63,460 nt of DNA, taken from positions 1-63,460 of the forward strand of contig CAZYQW010000002.1 of the NCBI GenBank assembly GCA_964649825.1. Reading direction: 5' to 3'. Under the pieces are notes generated by a model. The model saw only the letters and a program-made list of their open reading frames with translations. It did no database searches and had not been told where the DNA came from. Position numbers and translations under genes: made by a program. Shown one piece after another: positions 9,280 through 18,099 of this stretch. Numbering within the stretch: the first letter of the stretch is position 1; the number at the start of each line of letters is the position of its first letter. The DNA comes from CAZYQW01 sp964649825 (GTDB lineage Bacteria > Planctomycetota > B15-G4 > JADJEK01).

Positions 9280-9801
9280 ATGGACCCCGAGACCGACTTC
9301 CGATTCTCGAAGGCCGTGCCGTCCGGCGAGGACCGCGAACGCCTCGTCTGCGCGGACTGCGGATGGATCCACTACGTCAACCCGAGGATCATCGTCGGCG
9401 CGATTTGCACGTGGGAGGACCGTTTCCTCCTCTGCCAGCGCGAAATCGAACCGCGCCGCGGGTTCTGGACCATGCCGGCCGGATTCCTCGAGGAAGGCGA
9501 GTCCGCACCGGAGGGCGCGGCGCGCGAAGCGAAGGAAGAGGCGAACGCGAGGATCGAGATCGACGCGCTTCTCGCGGTCTACTCGATTCCTCCGATCAGC
9601 CAGGTTCAGCTCGTCTACCGCGCGCGACTCCTCGACGTCGACGTCTCCGCCGGGCCCGAGAGCCAAGCGGTGCGTCTGGTGACGTGGGACGAGATACCGT
9701 GGGATGAGCTCGCGTTCCCCAGCGTGCGCTGGGCGCTGAACCACTTCCGCGAAGTGGAGGGCCAGGTCGCGTTCGCTCCGTTCAACGAGCCGATCGATTG
9801 A
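9280..9801 (+). CDS. NUDIX hydrolase with N-terminal zinc-ribbon-like motif
   Basis: Protein of 173 residues. The Nudix box is clear: GFLEEGESAPEGAAREAKEE fits Gx5Ex7REUxEE, giving a pyrophosphohydrolase acting on a nucleoside-diphosphate-linked substrate. An N-terminal CADCGWIHYVNP segment matches the zinc-ribbon/HYVNP start of a common Nudix subgroup (NADH-pyrophosphatase-like or ADP-ribose-type), though only one CxxC pair is present. Two in-frame ATGs exist at 9274 and 9280. GGAG at 9268-9271 is two bases from the first and eight from the second, so 9280 is preferred. It is 34 bp after the protease gene on the same strand. Confidence 0.87.
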   Translation: MDPETDFRFSKAVPSGEDRERLVCADCGWIHYVNPRIIVGAICTWEDRFLLCQREIEPRRGFWTMPAGFLEEGESAPEGAAREAKEEANARIEIDALLAVYSIPPISQVQLVYRARLLDVDVSAGPESQAVRLVTWDEIPWDELAFPSVRWALNHFREVEGQVAFAPFNEPID

Positions 9802-9820
9802 CCCGGCTTCCGTGCGCCGG

Positions 9821-9886
9821 CCGGCCGAGGGAGCAACCGGTCTTTCGACTGCGCGCCGGGTTTGCGGAACCGGCCGAGGGAGCAAC
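9821..9886 (+). repeat. Pair of 17-bp direct repeats
   Basis: CCGGCCGAGGGAGCAAC occurs at 9821-9837 and again at 9870-9886, 49 bp apart, in the leader between the NUDIX gene and the small PQQ-type gene. Both copies carry GAGGGAG, which resembles a ribosome-binding core, but neither is placed before a convincing start. It may reflect a local duplication or a regulator half-site pair. Confidence 0.55.
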
Positions 9887-9957
9887 ATGAGCTCGAGTCG
9901 TCGCGGTCGTCGTTTGCTTTGGTTGCGGCTACGCCGCGCTGTGTGGAGCTGAGTGAG

Positions 9958-10299
9958 ATGGCGCATCAGGACTACCTCTTCGTCGGTACGCACGGACACG
10001 TGCTCGCGATCGCGAAGGCCGATGGAAAGAAGGTCTGGGAACGGTCGCTGCCCAACACGGGATACGCGGTCGTATCGATCGTGTACGAGGAGGGCCGCTT
10101 GTTCTGCGGAACCGGCGGCCGCGCCTTCTGCCTCGACCCCGAGACCGGCGAGATCGTGTGGACGAATCACCTCAATGGACTGGGCATGGGGTTGGTGTTC
10201 CTCACCACCGCGAACAGCAACGACACCGAGGCGGTGATGAGCCTCCTCGCTCATGAGGTGAAGAGCCAGAAGGGCGCGACGGCGGGCACCGGCGGGTGA
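9958..10299 (+). CDS. Small PQQ-type beta-propeller-repeat protein
   Basis: Protein of 113 residues with two or three PQQ/BamB-like blades: YLFVGTHGHVLAIAKADGKK, then FCGTGGRAFCLDPETGEIVW. No signal peptide is seen, and the length is far below the six to eight blades of a full propeller, so it may be a truncated or oligomerising blade unit. The ATG at 9958 has GGAG nine bases upstream; the frame upstream of it is not homologous. It converges with the glycosyltransferase gene, with 42 bp between the stops. Function is unknown. Confidence 0.7.
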   Translation: MAHQDYLFVGTHGHVLAIAKADGKKVWERSLPNTGYAVVSIVYEEGRLFCGTGGRAFCLDPETGEIVWTNHLNGLGMGLVFLTTANSNDTEAVMSLLAHEVKSQKGATAGTGG

Positions 10300-10341
10300 C
10301 GCGCGTCGATGCCGTGATCGGCGCCGGCGGGCGTGGTCGGA

Positions 10342-11760
10342 CTACTTCCCCCTCGCGTCGCCGAATCGCCGTCGGAGCTTTTGGATCCGGCGCCGCAACG
10401 ACCAGCGCGGAGCCAGGGCGCGTAATTGACGCACCTGCTCCTCGAGCTCGTCCCGGTGCGCCTTCACGTCCTGCAGATGTGCATCGGTGTGGAAGCAACG
10501 ATCCTGCCAGGCGGCGACGTCGCTCGACTCATTGAACGGTGAGTGGGCCAACAGCGCGAGCGAGCGGACGACCGCATCGCCGTCCAGGGTCGCGGCGTCG
10601 CCGCGGGAGCGGCCGATGGCGGCGGCTCGGGCGTAGCAGGAGATCACGCCGTCGGCCGCGCGCTGCCACGTGAACCGCGCGGCGCGCTCCTCGCCGCGTT
10701 GGACGAGCGCGCGCGTCGCGTCCTCGTCGGTGAGCAGCGTCCGCATGTGCTCGGCGAGCTGGGCGTCGTCGCCCGGCTCGAACAGGAGCGCGCCGCTACC
10801 GACGACCTCGGGGATCGACATCGCGTTCGCGGCCGCGACCGGCACGCCGAGCGTCATCGCCTCGAGCGGCGGCAACCCGAAGCCCTCTTCGCGCGACGGA
10901 TAGAGGAGCCCCTTCGATCCCTGGATCACTGCCTTGACGTCGTCGTCGTCGAGGCCCTGGAGCCAGTGCAGGCGAGCGGCGACGCCCAGGCGTTCGATCA
11001 ACGCGTCGAGCGGCTCGCCGGCGGCGCCCCTCGCGTCCCGGTCGTGCCAAACCCGTTGCCCGGCGCAGATCACGCGCACCGGCCGCGCGCGCGTCGTGAG
11101 CCGCGCGAGGGCGCGCACGACCGTCTTGTGGTCCTTGTGTGGGTAGTCCTTGCCGACCGCGACGAAGTAGTCGCCTTCGATCCTCCACTTCGCGAGTCGT
11201 TTCGTGACTTCGTGCGGTGAGAGTCGTTCGGTGAGTCGATGATCGACCGCGAGCGAGGCGGTGTCGACCTTCGCCGAATCGACGCCGAGGTCGTCGACGG
11301 CCTCGCGTCCCGCCGATTCCGTGTAGGACAGCACGCGATCGGCGTTGCGGACCAGCTCGCGCACGAAGCGGTCGTACCACTCGAACTCGCGCCGGTTGCG
11401 GTGATACTCGGGATGCCGGTTCAGGATCGCGTCGGTCACCGACACCACGCTGGAACGGGCAGCCGCGAGGAGCAGCAGGTCGCGCGGATTGCGATCCGGG
11501 AAATAGGACATGTGATAGACGTCGGGGCGATCGGCCGCGTCCTCGGGCAAGAGCACGGCGAGGATGTCCTCGGTCGTCGCGACGACGCGTCGCTCGACGT
11601 TGGCAGGGAGCGCGTCGACGAGTCCCCCGTCCTTCATCACCAGCGCCGCGAGCCGCGTCACTTCGTCGCGGGCGGCGAGTTGGCGGAGCAGGTTGTACTG
11701 CACGCGCTCGAGGCCGGACGTCGAACGATGGAGCAGGCGGCCGTCGAACAGCACGTGCAT
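10342..11760 (-). CDS. GT4-family (GT-B) glycosyltransferase
   Basis: Protein of 472 residues with the two-domain GT-B layout. The N-terminus (MHVLFDGRLLHRSTSGLERV) matches the acceptor domain of GT4 enzymes. The C-terminal half carries FVAVGKDYPHKDHKTVV and the donor-binding EGFGLPPLEAM segment, in which two glutamates are spaced as Ex7E. The last ~60 residues add a basic coiled-coil-like tail (DELEEQVRQLRALAPRWSLR) that may contact the membrane or a partner. It probably transfers a sugar from a nucleotide donor onto a glycan or lipid. It lies 91 bp after pgl on the same strand and could be co-transcribed. The acceptor cannot be read from sequence. Confidence 0.88.
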   Translation of the reverse strand: MHVLFDGRLLHRSTSGLERVQYNLLRQLAARDEVTRLAALVMKDGGLVDALPANVERRVVATTEDILAVLLPEDAADRPDVYHMSYFPDRNPRDLLLLAAARSSVVSVTDAILNRHPEYHRNRREFEWYDRFVRELVRNADRVLSYTESAGREAVDDLGVDSAKVDTASLAVDHRLTERLSPHEVTKRLAKWRIEGDYFVAVGKDYPHKDHKTVVRALARLTTRARPVRVICAGQRVWHDRDARGAAGEPLDALIERLGVAARLHWLQGLDDDDVKAVIQGSKGLLYPSREEGFGLPPLEAMTLGVPVAAANAMSIPEVVGSGALLFEPGDDAQLAEHMRTLLTDEDATRALVQRGEERAARFTWQRAADGVISCYARAAAIGRSRGDAATLDGDAVVRSLALLAHSPFNESSDVAAWQDRCFHTDAHLQDVKAHRDELEEQVRQLRALAPRWSLRRRIQKLRRRFGDARGK

Positions 11761-11851
11761 CGGGGTGGTTTCCGATCGAAGACCTGGAGACGGGATGCTT
11801 CGAATCTACGTCCACGGGAACGGCCGCGGAAGGGCCTGAGGTCGGCCTCGA

Positions 11852-12580
11852 TCAGCCGCCGTTCGCGGTCTGGTCCAGCAGGAACGTCAGGGTTCCGCCC
11901 GATGGCCGCACCAAGGACGCGGGAAGATCATCCGACGGAGGCGTGCTTCGGAGCCGCGCGACGACGTCGCGTTTGGGCTCGCCGGACACGAGGAAGAGGA
12001 CGTGCCGCGCGGCCGTGAGCACGGGGAGCGTCAGCGTCACGCGCCACGTCGGCTGCGACGCGGGGCGGACGCGGGCGGCGAGCTCCGGGCCGCGGCACAG
12101 CGAAATCACGTCGGGGAAGATCGACGCGGTGTGGCCGTCCTCGCCGAGACCGAGCAGCGCCAGGTCCAGACGTGGCGTCGCGTCGGGCGAACCGGGCCCG
12201 AGAACGCTTCGCAGCGTATCCGCATATTCGCGCGCGACGACGCCGAGGTCGTCCCGTTCCCCCTCGATGCGGTGCACCTGCTGCGGCGGGATCGGAACGT
12301 GGTCGAGGAGCGCCTCGCGGGCCATGCGGAAGTTGCTCTGCTCATGGTCGGGCGGGACGCACCGCTCGTCGCCGAAGAAGACGTGGACGCGCTCCCAGTC
12401 GACGCGATCGACGAATGGAGCGGTCGAGAGAGCACGGTACGCGGTGGCCGGGGTCGAGCCGCCCGCGAGCGCCACCGCGAAGCGGTCCCGTCGCGCGATC
12501 GCGTCGGCGGCGTGCGCGCAGAACGCGTCCGCGGCCCGCCGCGCGAGGTCATCGGCGTCACGCGCGACGATGAAGCTCAT
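11852..12580 (-). CDS. pgl: 6-phosphogluconolactonase
   Basis: Enzyme of 242 residues hydrolysing 6-phosphogluconolactone to 6-phosphogluconate, the second step of the oxidative pentose phosphate pathway. Family motifs are complete: FAVALAGGSTPATAYRAL near residue 35, FFGDERCVPPDHEQSNF near 70, and LLGLGEDGHTASIFP near 145. The ATG at 12580 overlaps the opcA stop (ATGA), so translation is coupled. It is the third gene of zwf-opcA-pgl. Length is usual for the DevB/SOL type. Confidence 0.95.
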   Translation of the reverse strand: MSFIVARDADDLARRAADAFCAHAADAIARRDRFAVALAGGSTPATAYRALSTAPFVDRVDWERVHVFFGDERCVPPDHEQSNFRMAREALLDHVPIPPQQVHRIEGERDDLGVVAREYADTLRSVLGPGSPDATPRLDLALLGLGEDGHTASIFPDVISLCRGPELAARVRPASQPTWRVTLTLPVLTAARHVLFLVSGEPKRDVVARLRSTPPSDDLPASLVRPSGGTLTFLLDQTANGG

Positions 12581-13578
12581 CGGCGGCGCCCGGCTCGCGA
12601 GACCGCGGCGCGCAGGGCGGCCTCGTAGACGGCGCAGCTCCGCGGATCGGCGAGCAGCCGCGTCAGCAACTGCGCGTCCTCCGGCGCCGGGCGCGGAAGC
12701 GAGCAGGTCTCGACCTTCTCGCTCTCGTCACACTCGGTGACGTGGCGGTTGTACTGATGGAACTCGAGCTTCCGCGATGCGCCGCCGTCCTGCATCGTCA
12801 GCACGAGCTCGCGCGTGGTGGCGCTGCCGGTGCGCTCGTGGCCGCGCACCGCGTCGATTCCGTTCACGCTCGATTCGATCCACGCGAGGAGCAGGTCCGC
12901 CGTCGAGTCGGCCGCTGCGGCCGTGACCGACGCGTGCGTGAGGCCGCTCCTCGGCGTCGCGACGCGGTCCCACGCCTCTGCGACGACCTGCCGCCACGCG
13001 ATCAGCCGCTCGAACGCGAGGTCGCGCACCGCGAGCCCTCGGTCGACGAATCGTAGGAGCGCGGCGAGCGCTCCCGCCGGCGACGCCGCGCGCGCCGAAT
13101 CCGTGATCAGCACGTCCACGGCCGGCATCATCCGCTGGCCGGACGGCATGGACAGGTCCTCGGGCCGCGGCGCGACCATGACGAGAGGCAGGTCCGGGAT
13201 CGCCAGCGACGACACGATCGATGAGACGTCGAGCATACGTTCGGGAGCGACGCGAAGGATGACCTGCTCCTGGCAGACCTGCTTCGGTCCGCCGATCGTG
13301 CAGAACGCGGCGATCTCCGCGGTCAGTCCGTTCGCGACGCCCGGGGTCGTCTCGATGATGATGGTACGGGCCGGGGTCACCGACGTGGAGGCCGCGACCG
13401 CCGCGCCGAGCTCCACGGCATCGCGCGGGCTCGACGCCAGCGCGATCACCGTCATACCGCAAGCTCGGACGACGGAGCCTCTCTCCGTCGAGTCGACTTC
13501 GGTCCAGACCTCCGCGAGGCTCGGCCCGATGTTCTCGGGAGCGACCTGACGCGGGGATGCCAGCGTTCGCGTCGGCAT
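12577..13578 (-). CDS. opcA: Glucose-6-phosphate dehydrogenase assembly protein OpcA
   Basis: Protein of 333 residues that in cyanobacteria and actinobacteria assists assembly or redox activation of glucose-6-phosphate dehydrogenase. It shows the expected two-domain pattern, with RTIIIETTPGV, CQEQVILRV, LPLVMVAPRPEDL and DVLITDSAR in the N-terminal half and a helical C-terminal half containing the EFHQYNRHV segment. The start at 13578 overlaps the zwf stop as TGATG and is preceded by GGAGGAGG. The position between zwf and pgl supports the call. Distribution outside those phyla is patchy, so the exact role here is inferred. Confidence 0.88.
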   Translation of the reverse strand: MPTRTLASPRQVAPENIGPSLAEVWTEVDSTERGSVVRACGMTVIALASSPRDAVELGAAVAASTSVTPARTIIIETTPGVANGLTAEIAAFCTIGGPKQVCQEQVILRVAPERMLDVSSIVSSLAIPDLPLVMVAPRPEDLSMPSGQRMMPAVDVLITDSARAASPAGALAALLRFVDRGLAVRDLAFERLIAWRQVVAEAWDRVATPRSGLTHASVTAAAADSTADLLLAWIESSVNGIDAVRGHERTGSATTRELVLTMQDGGASRKLEFHQYNRHVTECDESEKVETCSLPRPAPEDAQLLTRLLADPRSCAVYEAALRAAVSRAGRRR

Positions 13579-15104
13579 CAGAGCCTCCTCCACGCGCAAC
13601 CCTCGGTCTCGAGCAGCTCGTCCGATTCGCGAGGCCCGAACGAGCCGGCCGCGTAGTTGGGGAAGTCCGGCTCGGTGTTTCCCCACACCTCGAGGATCGG
13701 TTCGACCAGCTTCCACGCGTCGTCGACGACGTCGCCGCGGATGAACAGCGTCGGGTCGCCGAGCAACGCGTCGAGGAGCAGCCGCTCGTACGCCTCGGGA
13801 AGATCGGAGCCGAACGACGTGCCGTACTGGAAGTCCATCTTTACCGGGCGCACGCGGATCGCGAACCCGGGGACCTTCGAGCTGAAGCGAAGCGCGATCC
13901 CCTCGTCCGGCTGGATCCGGAGCGCGAGCACGTTTCCGCTGAAGTGGTCGCCCGCGTCGGCTTCGAACAGGCGGTGGGGGATGTCCTTGAAGCGGATCGC
14001 GACCTCGCTGACCTTCTTCGGCATCCGCTTGCCGGTGCGCAGGAAGAACGGCACGCCCGACCAGCGCCAGTTGTCGATGTCCAGCGCGAGCGCGGCGTAG
14101 GTCTCGGTGGTGGAGTGCGGTCGAACCCTCTCCTCCTCGCGATAGCCCGGGACCGCGCGGCCTTCGATCGATCCGGGCCCGTACTGCCCGCGGACCGCGA
14201 GGAGCGGCACCAGATCCCGCGTGATGGGGCGGATCGACCGCAGCACCTTGCGCCGCTCGTCGCGGATCGCCTCCGCGTCGAGCGCGGCGGGCGGCTCCAT
14301 CGCCACCAGGCACAGGAGCTGCATGAGGTGGTTCTGGATCATGTCGCGCAGCGCGCCCGACTCCTCGTAGTAGCCGCCGCGCCCTTCGACGCCGAGCGAC
14401 TCCGCCACCGTGATCTGCACGTGCTCGATGTAGCGATGATTCCAGAGCGGCTCGAAGATCGCGTTCGCGAACCGGAGCACGAGCATGTTCTGCACCGTCT
14501 CCTTCCCGAGATAGTGATCGATCCGATAGACCTCGCTCTCGTCGAACACCGAGAGCACGACGCGGTTGAGCTCGCGCGCCGAGGCGAGGTCGCGGCCGAA
14601 CGGCTTCTCGATGATCACGCGCTGATGGCCGCGTTTCCCTTCGATGCGGCGCAGCTCGCCAAGCCGCGCGATGATCGGCGCGAACGCGGACGGCGGTGTC
14701 GAGAGGTAGAAGAGTCGATTGCCTGCGGTGCCGAACGATGGGTCGATCGCGGCGAGGCGCGACGCGACGTTCTTCGCGGAGTCGGGGTCGCCGGCCACGA
14801 ACCGTTCGTAGTGGAAAGAGCGAACGAGAGCGTCGATGACGTCCGCCTTCGGCTCGTTTCCGCCGCCCGCTTCGACGGCGTTCCGGCATTCGTCTCGAAA
14901 CGCGTCGTCGCTGATCTCGTCGCGGCCGACGCCGAGCAGGGCGAAGCTCGGCGGAAGGAGCCCATGATGCGCGAGGTGCGAGATCGCGGGGATGATCTTG
15001 CGTTGGGCCAGATCCCCGCGGGAGCCGAACAGGATGATGACGCACGGGTCCGCCGTGGCCACGTTCGCCAATCCCTCCCGAAACGGGTTCGAAGTCTCGC
15101 TCAT
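13578..15104 (-). CDS. zwf: Glucose-6-phosphate dehydrogenase
   Basis: Enzyme of 508 residues oxidising glucose 6-phosphate to 6-phosphogluconolactone with NAD(P). The nucleotide site is GSRGDLAQRK (27-36; the usual glycine-alanine is replaced by GSRG), EKPFG lies at 166-170, and the active-site signature RIDHYLGKE at 194-202 is intact. The ATG at 15104 is chosen because GGAGGG sits nine bases upstream; the ~47 residues of open frame before it are non-homologous. It heads the zwf-opcA-pgl operon. The promoter should lie in 15105-15250 on the minus strand. Confidence 0.96.
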   Translation of the reverse strand: MSETSNPFREGLANVATADPCVIILFGSRGDLAQRKIIPAISHLAHHGLLPPSFALLGVGRDEISDDAFRDECRNAVEAGGGNEPKADVIDALVRSFHYERFVAGDPDSAKNVASRLAAIDPSFGTAGNRLFYLSTPPSAFAPIIARLGELRRIEGKRGHQRVIIEKPFGRDLASARELNRVVLSVFDESEVYRIDHYLGKETVQNMLVLRFANAIFEPLWNHRYIEHVQITVAESLGVEGRGGYYEESGALRDMIQNHLMQLLCLVAMEPPAALDAEAIRDERRKVLRSIRPITRDLVPLLAVRGQYGPGSIEGRAVPGYREEERVRPHSTTETYAALALDIDNWRWSGVPFFLRTGKRMPKKVSEVAIRFKDIPHRLFEADAGDHFSGNVLALRIQPDEGIALRFSSKVPGFAIRVRPVKMDFQYGTSFGSDLPEAYERLLLDALLGDPTLFIRGDVVDDAWKLVEPILEVWGNTEPDFPNYAAGSFGPRESDELLETEGCAWRRL

Positions 15105-15172
15105 GCGGTTGCCCTCCAGAGGTTGAAGAGTAGAGGCTCCGTCGTCGAGCTTCCCGCGCGAATCAAGCCGAC

Positions 15173-15201
15173 TTGACAGCATCGAAGACGTGACATAAAT
15201 T
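15173..15201 (+). promoter_or_regulatory. Sigma-70-like promoter (TTGACA-17-TAAATT)
   Basis: TTGACA at 15173-15178 and TAAATT at 15196-15201 are separated by 17 bp, close to the sigma-70 consensus and conspicuous in such GC-rich DNA. It points toward the secreted-protein/dihaem operon whose first start is at 15518, which would give a leader of about 310 nt. It sits only 69 bp upstream of the divergent zwf start, so one region may serve both directions. Confidence 0.55.
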
Positions 15202-15402
15202 CGGCACGAGTCGCCAAACCCTGAATAAGGTGAAGCAAGGTTCACGCTGGTCTACCACGGCAGCCAGATGCGGGTCCATAACCTCTTTCTAGATGGGGCT
15301 TTGTGTGGCCTCATCGACGGCTGCCAGCGGCATGAGCCCTCTCGATCGCGTTCCGCGGAATGGTTTGAGCGTGGGCGTGCGGCCCTGACCACTCGCGCGG
15401 GT

Positions 15403-15408
15403 TACAAT
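15403..15408 (+). promoter_or_regulatory. Candidate -10 element (TACAAT)
   Basis: GGTTACAATTC contains a TACAAT hexamer 110 bp before the start at 15518. No clear -35 is seen. Similar GGYTACAMT strings stand before 43128 and 47493. It could be a second promoter inside the long leader. Confidence 0.3.
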
Positions 15409-15517
15409 TCGCCGTCCCTGTCGAAGCCGCCGCTCTCCCGGTGACGGTCACGACGTTGACCCAGGCTGGGTCTCGCTGCGGAACAGTCGTTCCAGCCCTT
15501 TCGTAAGGAAACAAGTA

Positions 15518-16498
15518 ATGAGAGGTTCCTTTTTCGTGACGGCAGCCGTGCTCGCGCACGCTGTCGCCGGGGCGACCGACGTCGACCTCAGTGTCGAAGT
15601 CGCCGGCACGGGTGCCGACACCGTGACCGTCGCTCCGGGTGAAGTCGTCAATTACCAGGTGGTTCTCGAGCTGACGGACAACCTCAACGAGGGTCTCGCG
15701 TCGGTGCTCTTCGATATGTCGTTCGAGGGTGGCCCGCTCACGAAGGCGAACGAGCCGACCGGCGCGCCGATGGACAACTTCGCGAGGCCGAAGGGCATGT
15801 CGAACCCGAACGGGATCGGCGGGACCGCGATCGGCGGCGACCTGATCCAGGTCGGCGGCGCCCAGAACACGATCCAGTACTTCTTCCCGGGCATTCCGAC
15901 CGGCACGACGATCACGCAGATCGGCAAGCCCGGCAACGCCGTCGTCGTCGTGACCGGATCGGTCACGGCGCCGAACCAGGTCGGAACGTTCCAGCTCACG
16001 GCGGAAGACGTCGACGTCAACGTCATTCGTCAGGGCGAGCTGGGGTTCCCGTTCTACGCCGTCGAGAAAGCCGGCCTCGGCACCATCGGCGCCCTCAACG
16101 TCGAGGTGAAGGCGTTGTTCGGCAACCCGGCGACGCTGTCGGTCGCCACCACCGGAACGCAGACGCTGAACCTGAACGCCGGCGCGATCAACGCCGGCCG
16201 CCAGTACTGGGTCCTCGGCAGCTTCACGGGCACGTCGCCCGGCCTCCTGGTCGCGCCCGGAGTGAAACTGCCGCTCAACCTCGACGTCTACATGAACTTC
16301 CTGCTCGCCCACCCGAACGCTCCGATCCTCGCGAACAACTTCTCGACGCTGAGCGGCTCCGGTCAGGCGACGTCGATGTTCAATCTCCCGCACGTGCCGC
16401 CGGCCGCCGCGGGCCTCGTCGTGTCTCACGCCTACGTCCTCTTGTCGCCGCAGTTGGACTTCGCCAGCAACCCGGTCGACGTCCTTCTGGTTCCCTGA
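15518..16498 (+). CDS. Secreted protein with Planctomycetota-type C-terminal module
   Basis: Exported protein of 326 residues, function unknown. A signal peptide (MRGSFFVTAAVLAHAVAGA) is followed by a cohesin-like beta domain (DTVTVAPGEVVNYQVVLELT, then VLFDMSFEGGPL) and, from ~residue 205, a module with VLGSFTGTSPGLL, PLNLDVYMNFLLAHPN and a hydrophobic end, DVLLVP. Related modules end several other exported proteins in this window. The ATG at 15518 has TAAGGA eight bases upstream. It is 17 bp before the dihaem oxidoreductase gene, so the two are probably one transcript, and it may be a structural or substrate partner of that enzyme. Confidence 0.8.
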   Translation: MRGSFFVTAAVLAHAVAGATDVDLSVEVAGTGADTVTVAPGEVVNYQVVLELTDNLNEGLASVLFDMSFEGGPLTKANEPTGAPMDNFARPKGMSNPNGIGGTAIGGDLIQVGGAQNTIQYFFPGIPTGTTITQIGKPGNAVVVVTGSVTAPNQVGTFQLTAEDVDVNVIRQGELGFPFYAVEKAGLGTIGALNVEVKALFGNPATLSVATTGTQTLNLNAGAINAGRQYWVLGSFTGTSPGLLVAPGVKLPLNLDVYMNFLLAHPNAPILANNFSTLSGSGQATSMFNLPHVPPAAAGLVVSHAYVLLSPQLDFASNPVDVLLVP

Positions 16499-16515
16499 CG
16501 GTGGAGGTGAGATTG

Positions 16516-17940
16516 ATGAACACCATGAACCGACGCTCCCTGGCCCTCGCGGGCCTCGCATTCGCGACCATCGCAACGTCCACGCTCGCGCAGCCCGAGG
16601 TGCAGCCCCTCATGGGCAAGCCGCTCCACGGACTCTCCGCGGCCGAGCTCCAGCGCTTCGAGAACGGCCGGATCGAGTTCTCGCACATCCTCACGGTGGC
16701 CGAGGGTCTCGGCCCGATCTTCAACGACTCGAGCTGCGCGCAGTGTCACGGCACGCCGGCGGTCGGTGGATTCGGTACGCAGACCGTGACGCGATTCGGC
16801 AACTCCGGACCGCCGTTCGATCCGCTCGCGAACCTCGGCGGGTCGCTGCGCCAGTTGAACCCGATTCCGCCGTCGTTCACGAACCCGCCGGGCATCGACT
16901 GCACCGAGAACATCCCGCCGCAGGCGAACGTCACCACGCCGCGTCTCACTCCGCCGGTGTTCGGCGCGGGGCTGGTCTCCGCGATCGACGACCAGGACAT
17001 CATCTTCTTCCAGAACAACCCGCCGTCGCCGTTCGTGGGGGGCATCGCGCGCATGGTGCAGCCCGTCGAGGGCGGCCCGATGCGGGCCGGCAAGTTCGGT
17101 TGGAAAGGCGGCGTCGCGACGATGCTCACCTTCTCGGCCGATGCCTCGGTGAACGAGATGGGGTTGACCAACCGTTTCTTCGGCTCCGAGAACGCTCCGA
17201 ACGGCAACCTCGCGCTGCTCGCGCAGTGCGATACGATCGCCGACCCGGAAGATGGTCCTCAGATGCCGGGCTTCGACCGCATCGACCTGCAGACCGACTT
17301 CCAGAACTTCCTCGCCGCCCCGCCGCAGACTCCGAAGAGCGGCATGTCGGGCGAGGTGATCTTCAAGAACGTCGGCTGCGCCGACTGCCACGTCGACAAG
17401 GTCTACGTGACGAACGACCCGAACGCGCCCGACGCGATCCTGAACGGTCAGAGCATCAAGCCGTATTCCGACTTCCTGCTCCACGACATGGGAACGCTCG
17501 GTGATCGTATCGTCGACGGTGTCGCGACCGAGCAGCTCATGAAGACGGCGCCGCTGTGGGGGCTTCAGCCCCGCGGCAACGGCTCGCTCCTCCACGACGG
17601 AGTGGCGACGGGTGGCACGTTCGAGCAGAACGTCGACACGGCGATCCAGGCGCACGACGGCGAGGGTGCGACGGCTCGCGTCAACTACTTGGCGCTCTCG
17701 CAGCCGGACAAGGACAAGCTTTACGCGTTCCTCGCGTCGCTCGGCAGCGCCGAGTTCGACTTCGAGCGCAACAACAACCGCGACGTGATCGACTGGTTCT
17801 TCCTGCAGCCGCTGTTCACCGGCCCGGGTGGAAGCATCGGGCCCGACGACGCGGGCGCGATCGGCGACCACGACGAGGACGGCAGCTTCGACATGCGTGA
17901 CTGGGTCGCGTTCCAGCGAGCGTTCGATCCCAATCAGTGA
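16516..17940 (+). CDS. Secreted dihaem c-type oxidoreductase (DHOR/thiol-oxidoreductase-like)
   Basis: Exported redox enzyme of 474 residues. GGAGGTGA five bases before the ATG at 16516 fixes the start; a signal peptide ends near STLAQP. Two haem sites are present, SSCAQCHGTPAVGG and VGCADCHVDK, with the KTAPLWGL and SLLHDG strings typical of the di-haem oxidoreductase family related to MauG/cytochrome c peroxidase. The C-terminus ends in a calcium-loop-like DHDEDGSFDMRDW, as in dockerin/EF-hand tails. It likely acts in the periplasm on an unknown substrate. It is the second gene of the operon and is followed by a strong terminator. Confidence 0.88.
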   Translation: MNTMNRRSLALAGLAFATIATSTLAQPEVQPLMGKPLHGLSAAELQRFENGRIEFSHILTVAEGLGPIFNDSSCAQCHGTPAVGGFGTQTVTRFGNSGPPFDPLANLGGSLRQLNPIPPSFTNPPGIDCTENIPPQANVTTPRLTPPVFGAGLVSAIDDQDIIFFQNNPPSPFVGGIARMVQPVEGGPMRAGKFGWKGGVATMLTFSADASVNEMGLTNRFFGSENAPNGNLALLAQCDTIADPEDGPQMPGFDRIDLQTDFQNFLAAPPQTPKSGMSGEVIFKNVGCADCHVDKVYVTNDPNAPDAILNGQSIKPYSDFLLHDMGTLGDRIVDGVATEQLMKTAPLWGLQPRGNGSLLHDGVATGGTFEQNVDTAIQAHDGEGATARVNYLALSQPDKDKLYAFLASLGSAEFDFERNNNRDVIDWFFLQPLFTGPGGSIGPDDAGAIGDHDEDGSFDMRDWVAFQRAFDPNQ

Positions 17941-18043
17941 CCGGCTCTCCGATCGGCGTCAACCGCGTTCGCGCGGCGGATCCGACGACGGGGCGAAGCG
18001 ATGATGCCGGATCGTGCGACATCCGGTCACGACCGATAGACTG

Positions 18044-18085
18044 GAACGGCGTACGTCCCACCCGGGACGTGCGCCGTTCGTTTTT
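18044..18085 (+). terminator. Intrinsic terminator
   Basis: A 16-bp stem pairs 18044-18059 with 18064-18079 (one G-T wobble) around a four-base loop ACCC, followed by GTTTTT at 18080-18085. This is the best terminator in the window and closes the dihaem operon. It ends only 14 bp before the ATG at 18100, so any transcript reaching the WD40 gene from upstream must pass it. Confidence 0.88.
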
Positions 18086-18099
18086 GACGAGGTCTCAGC

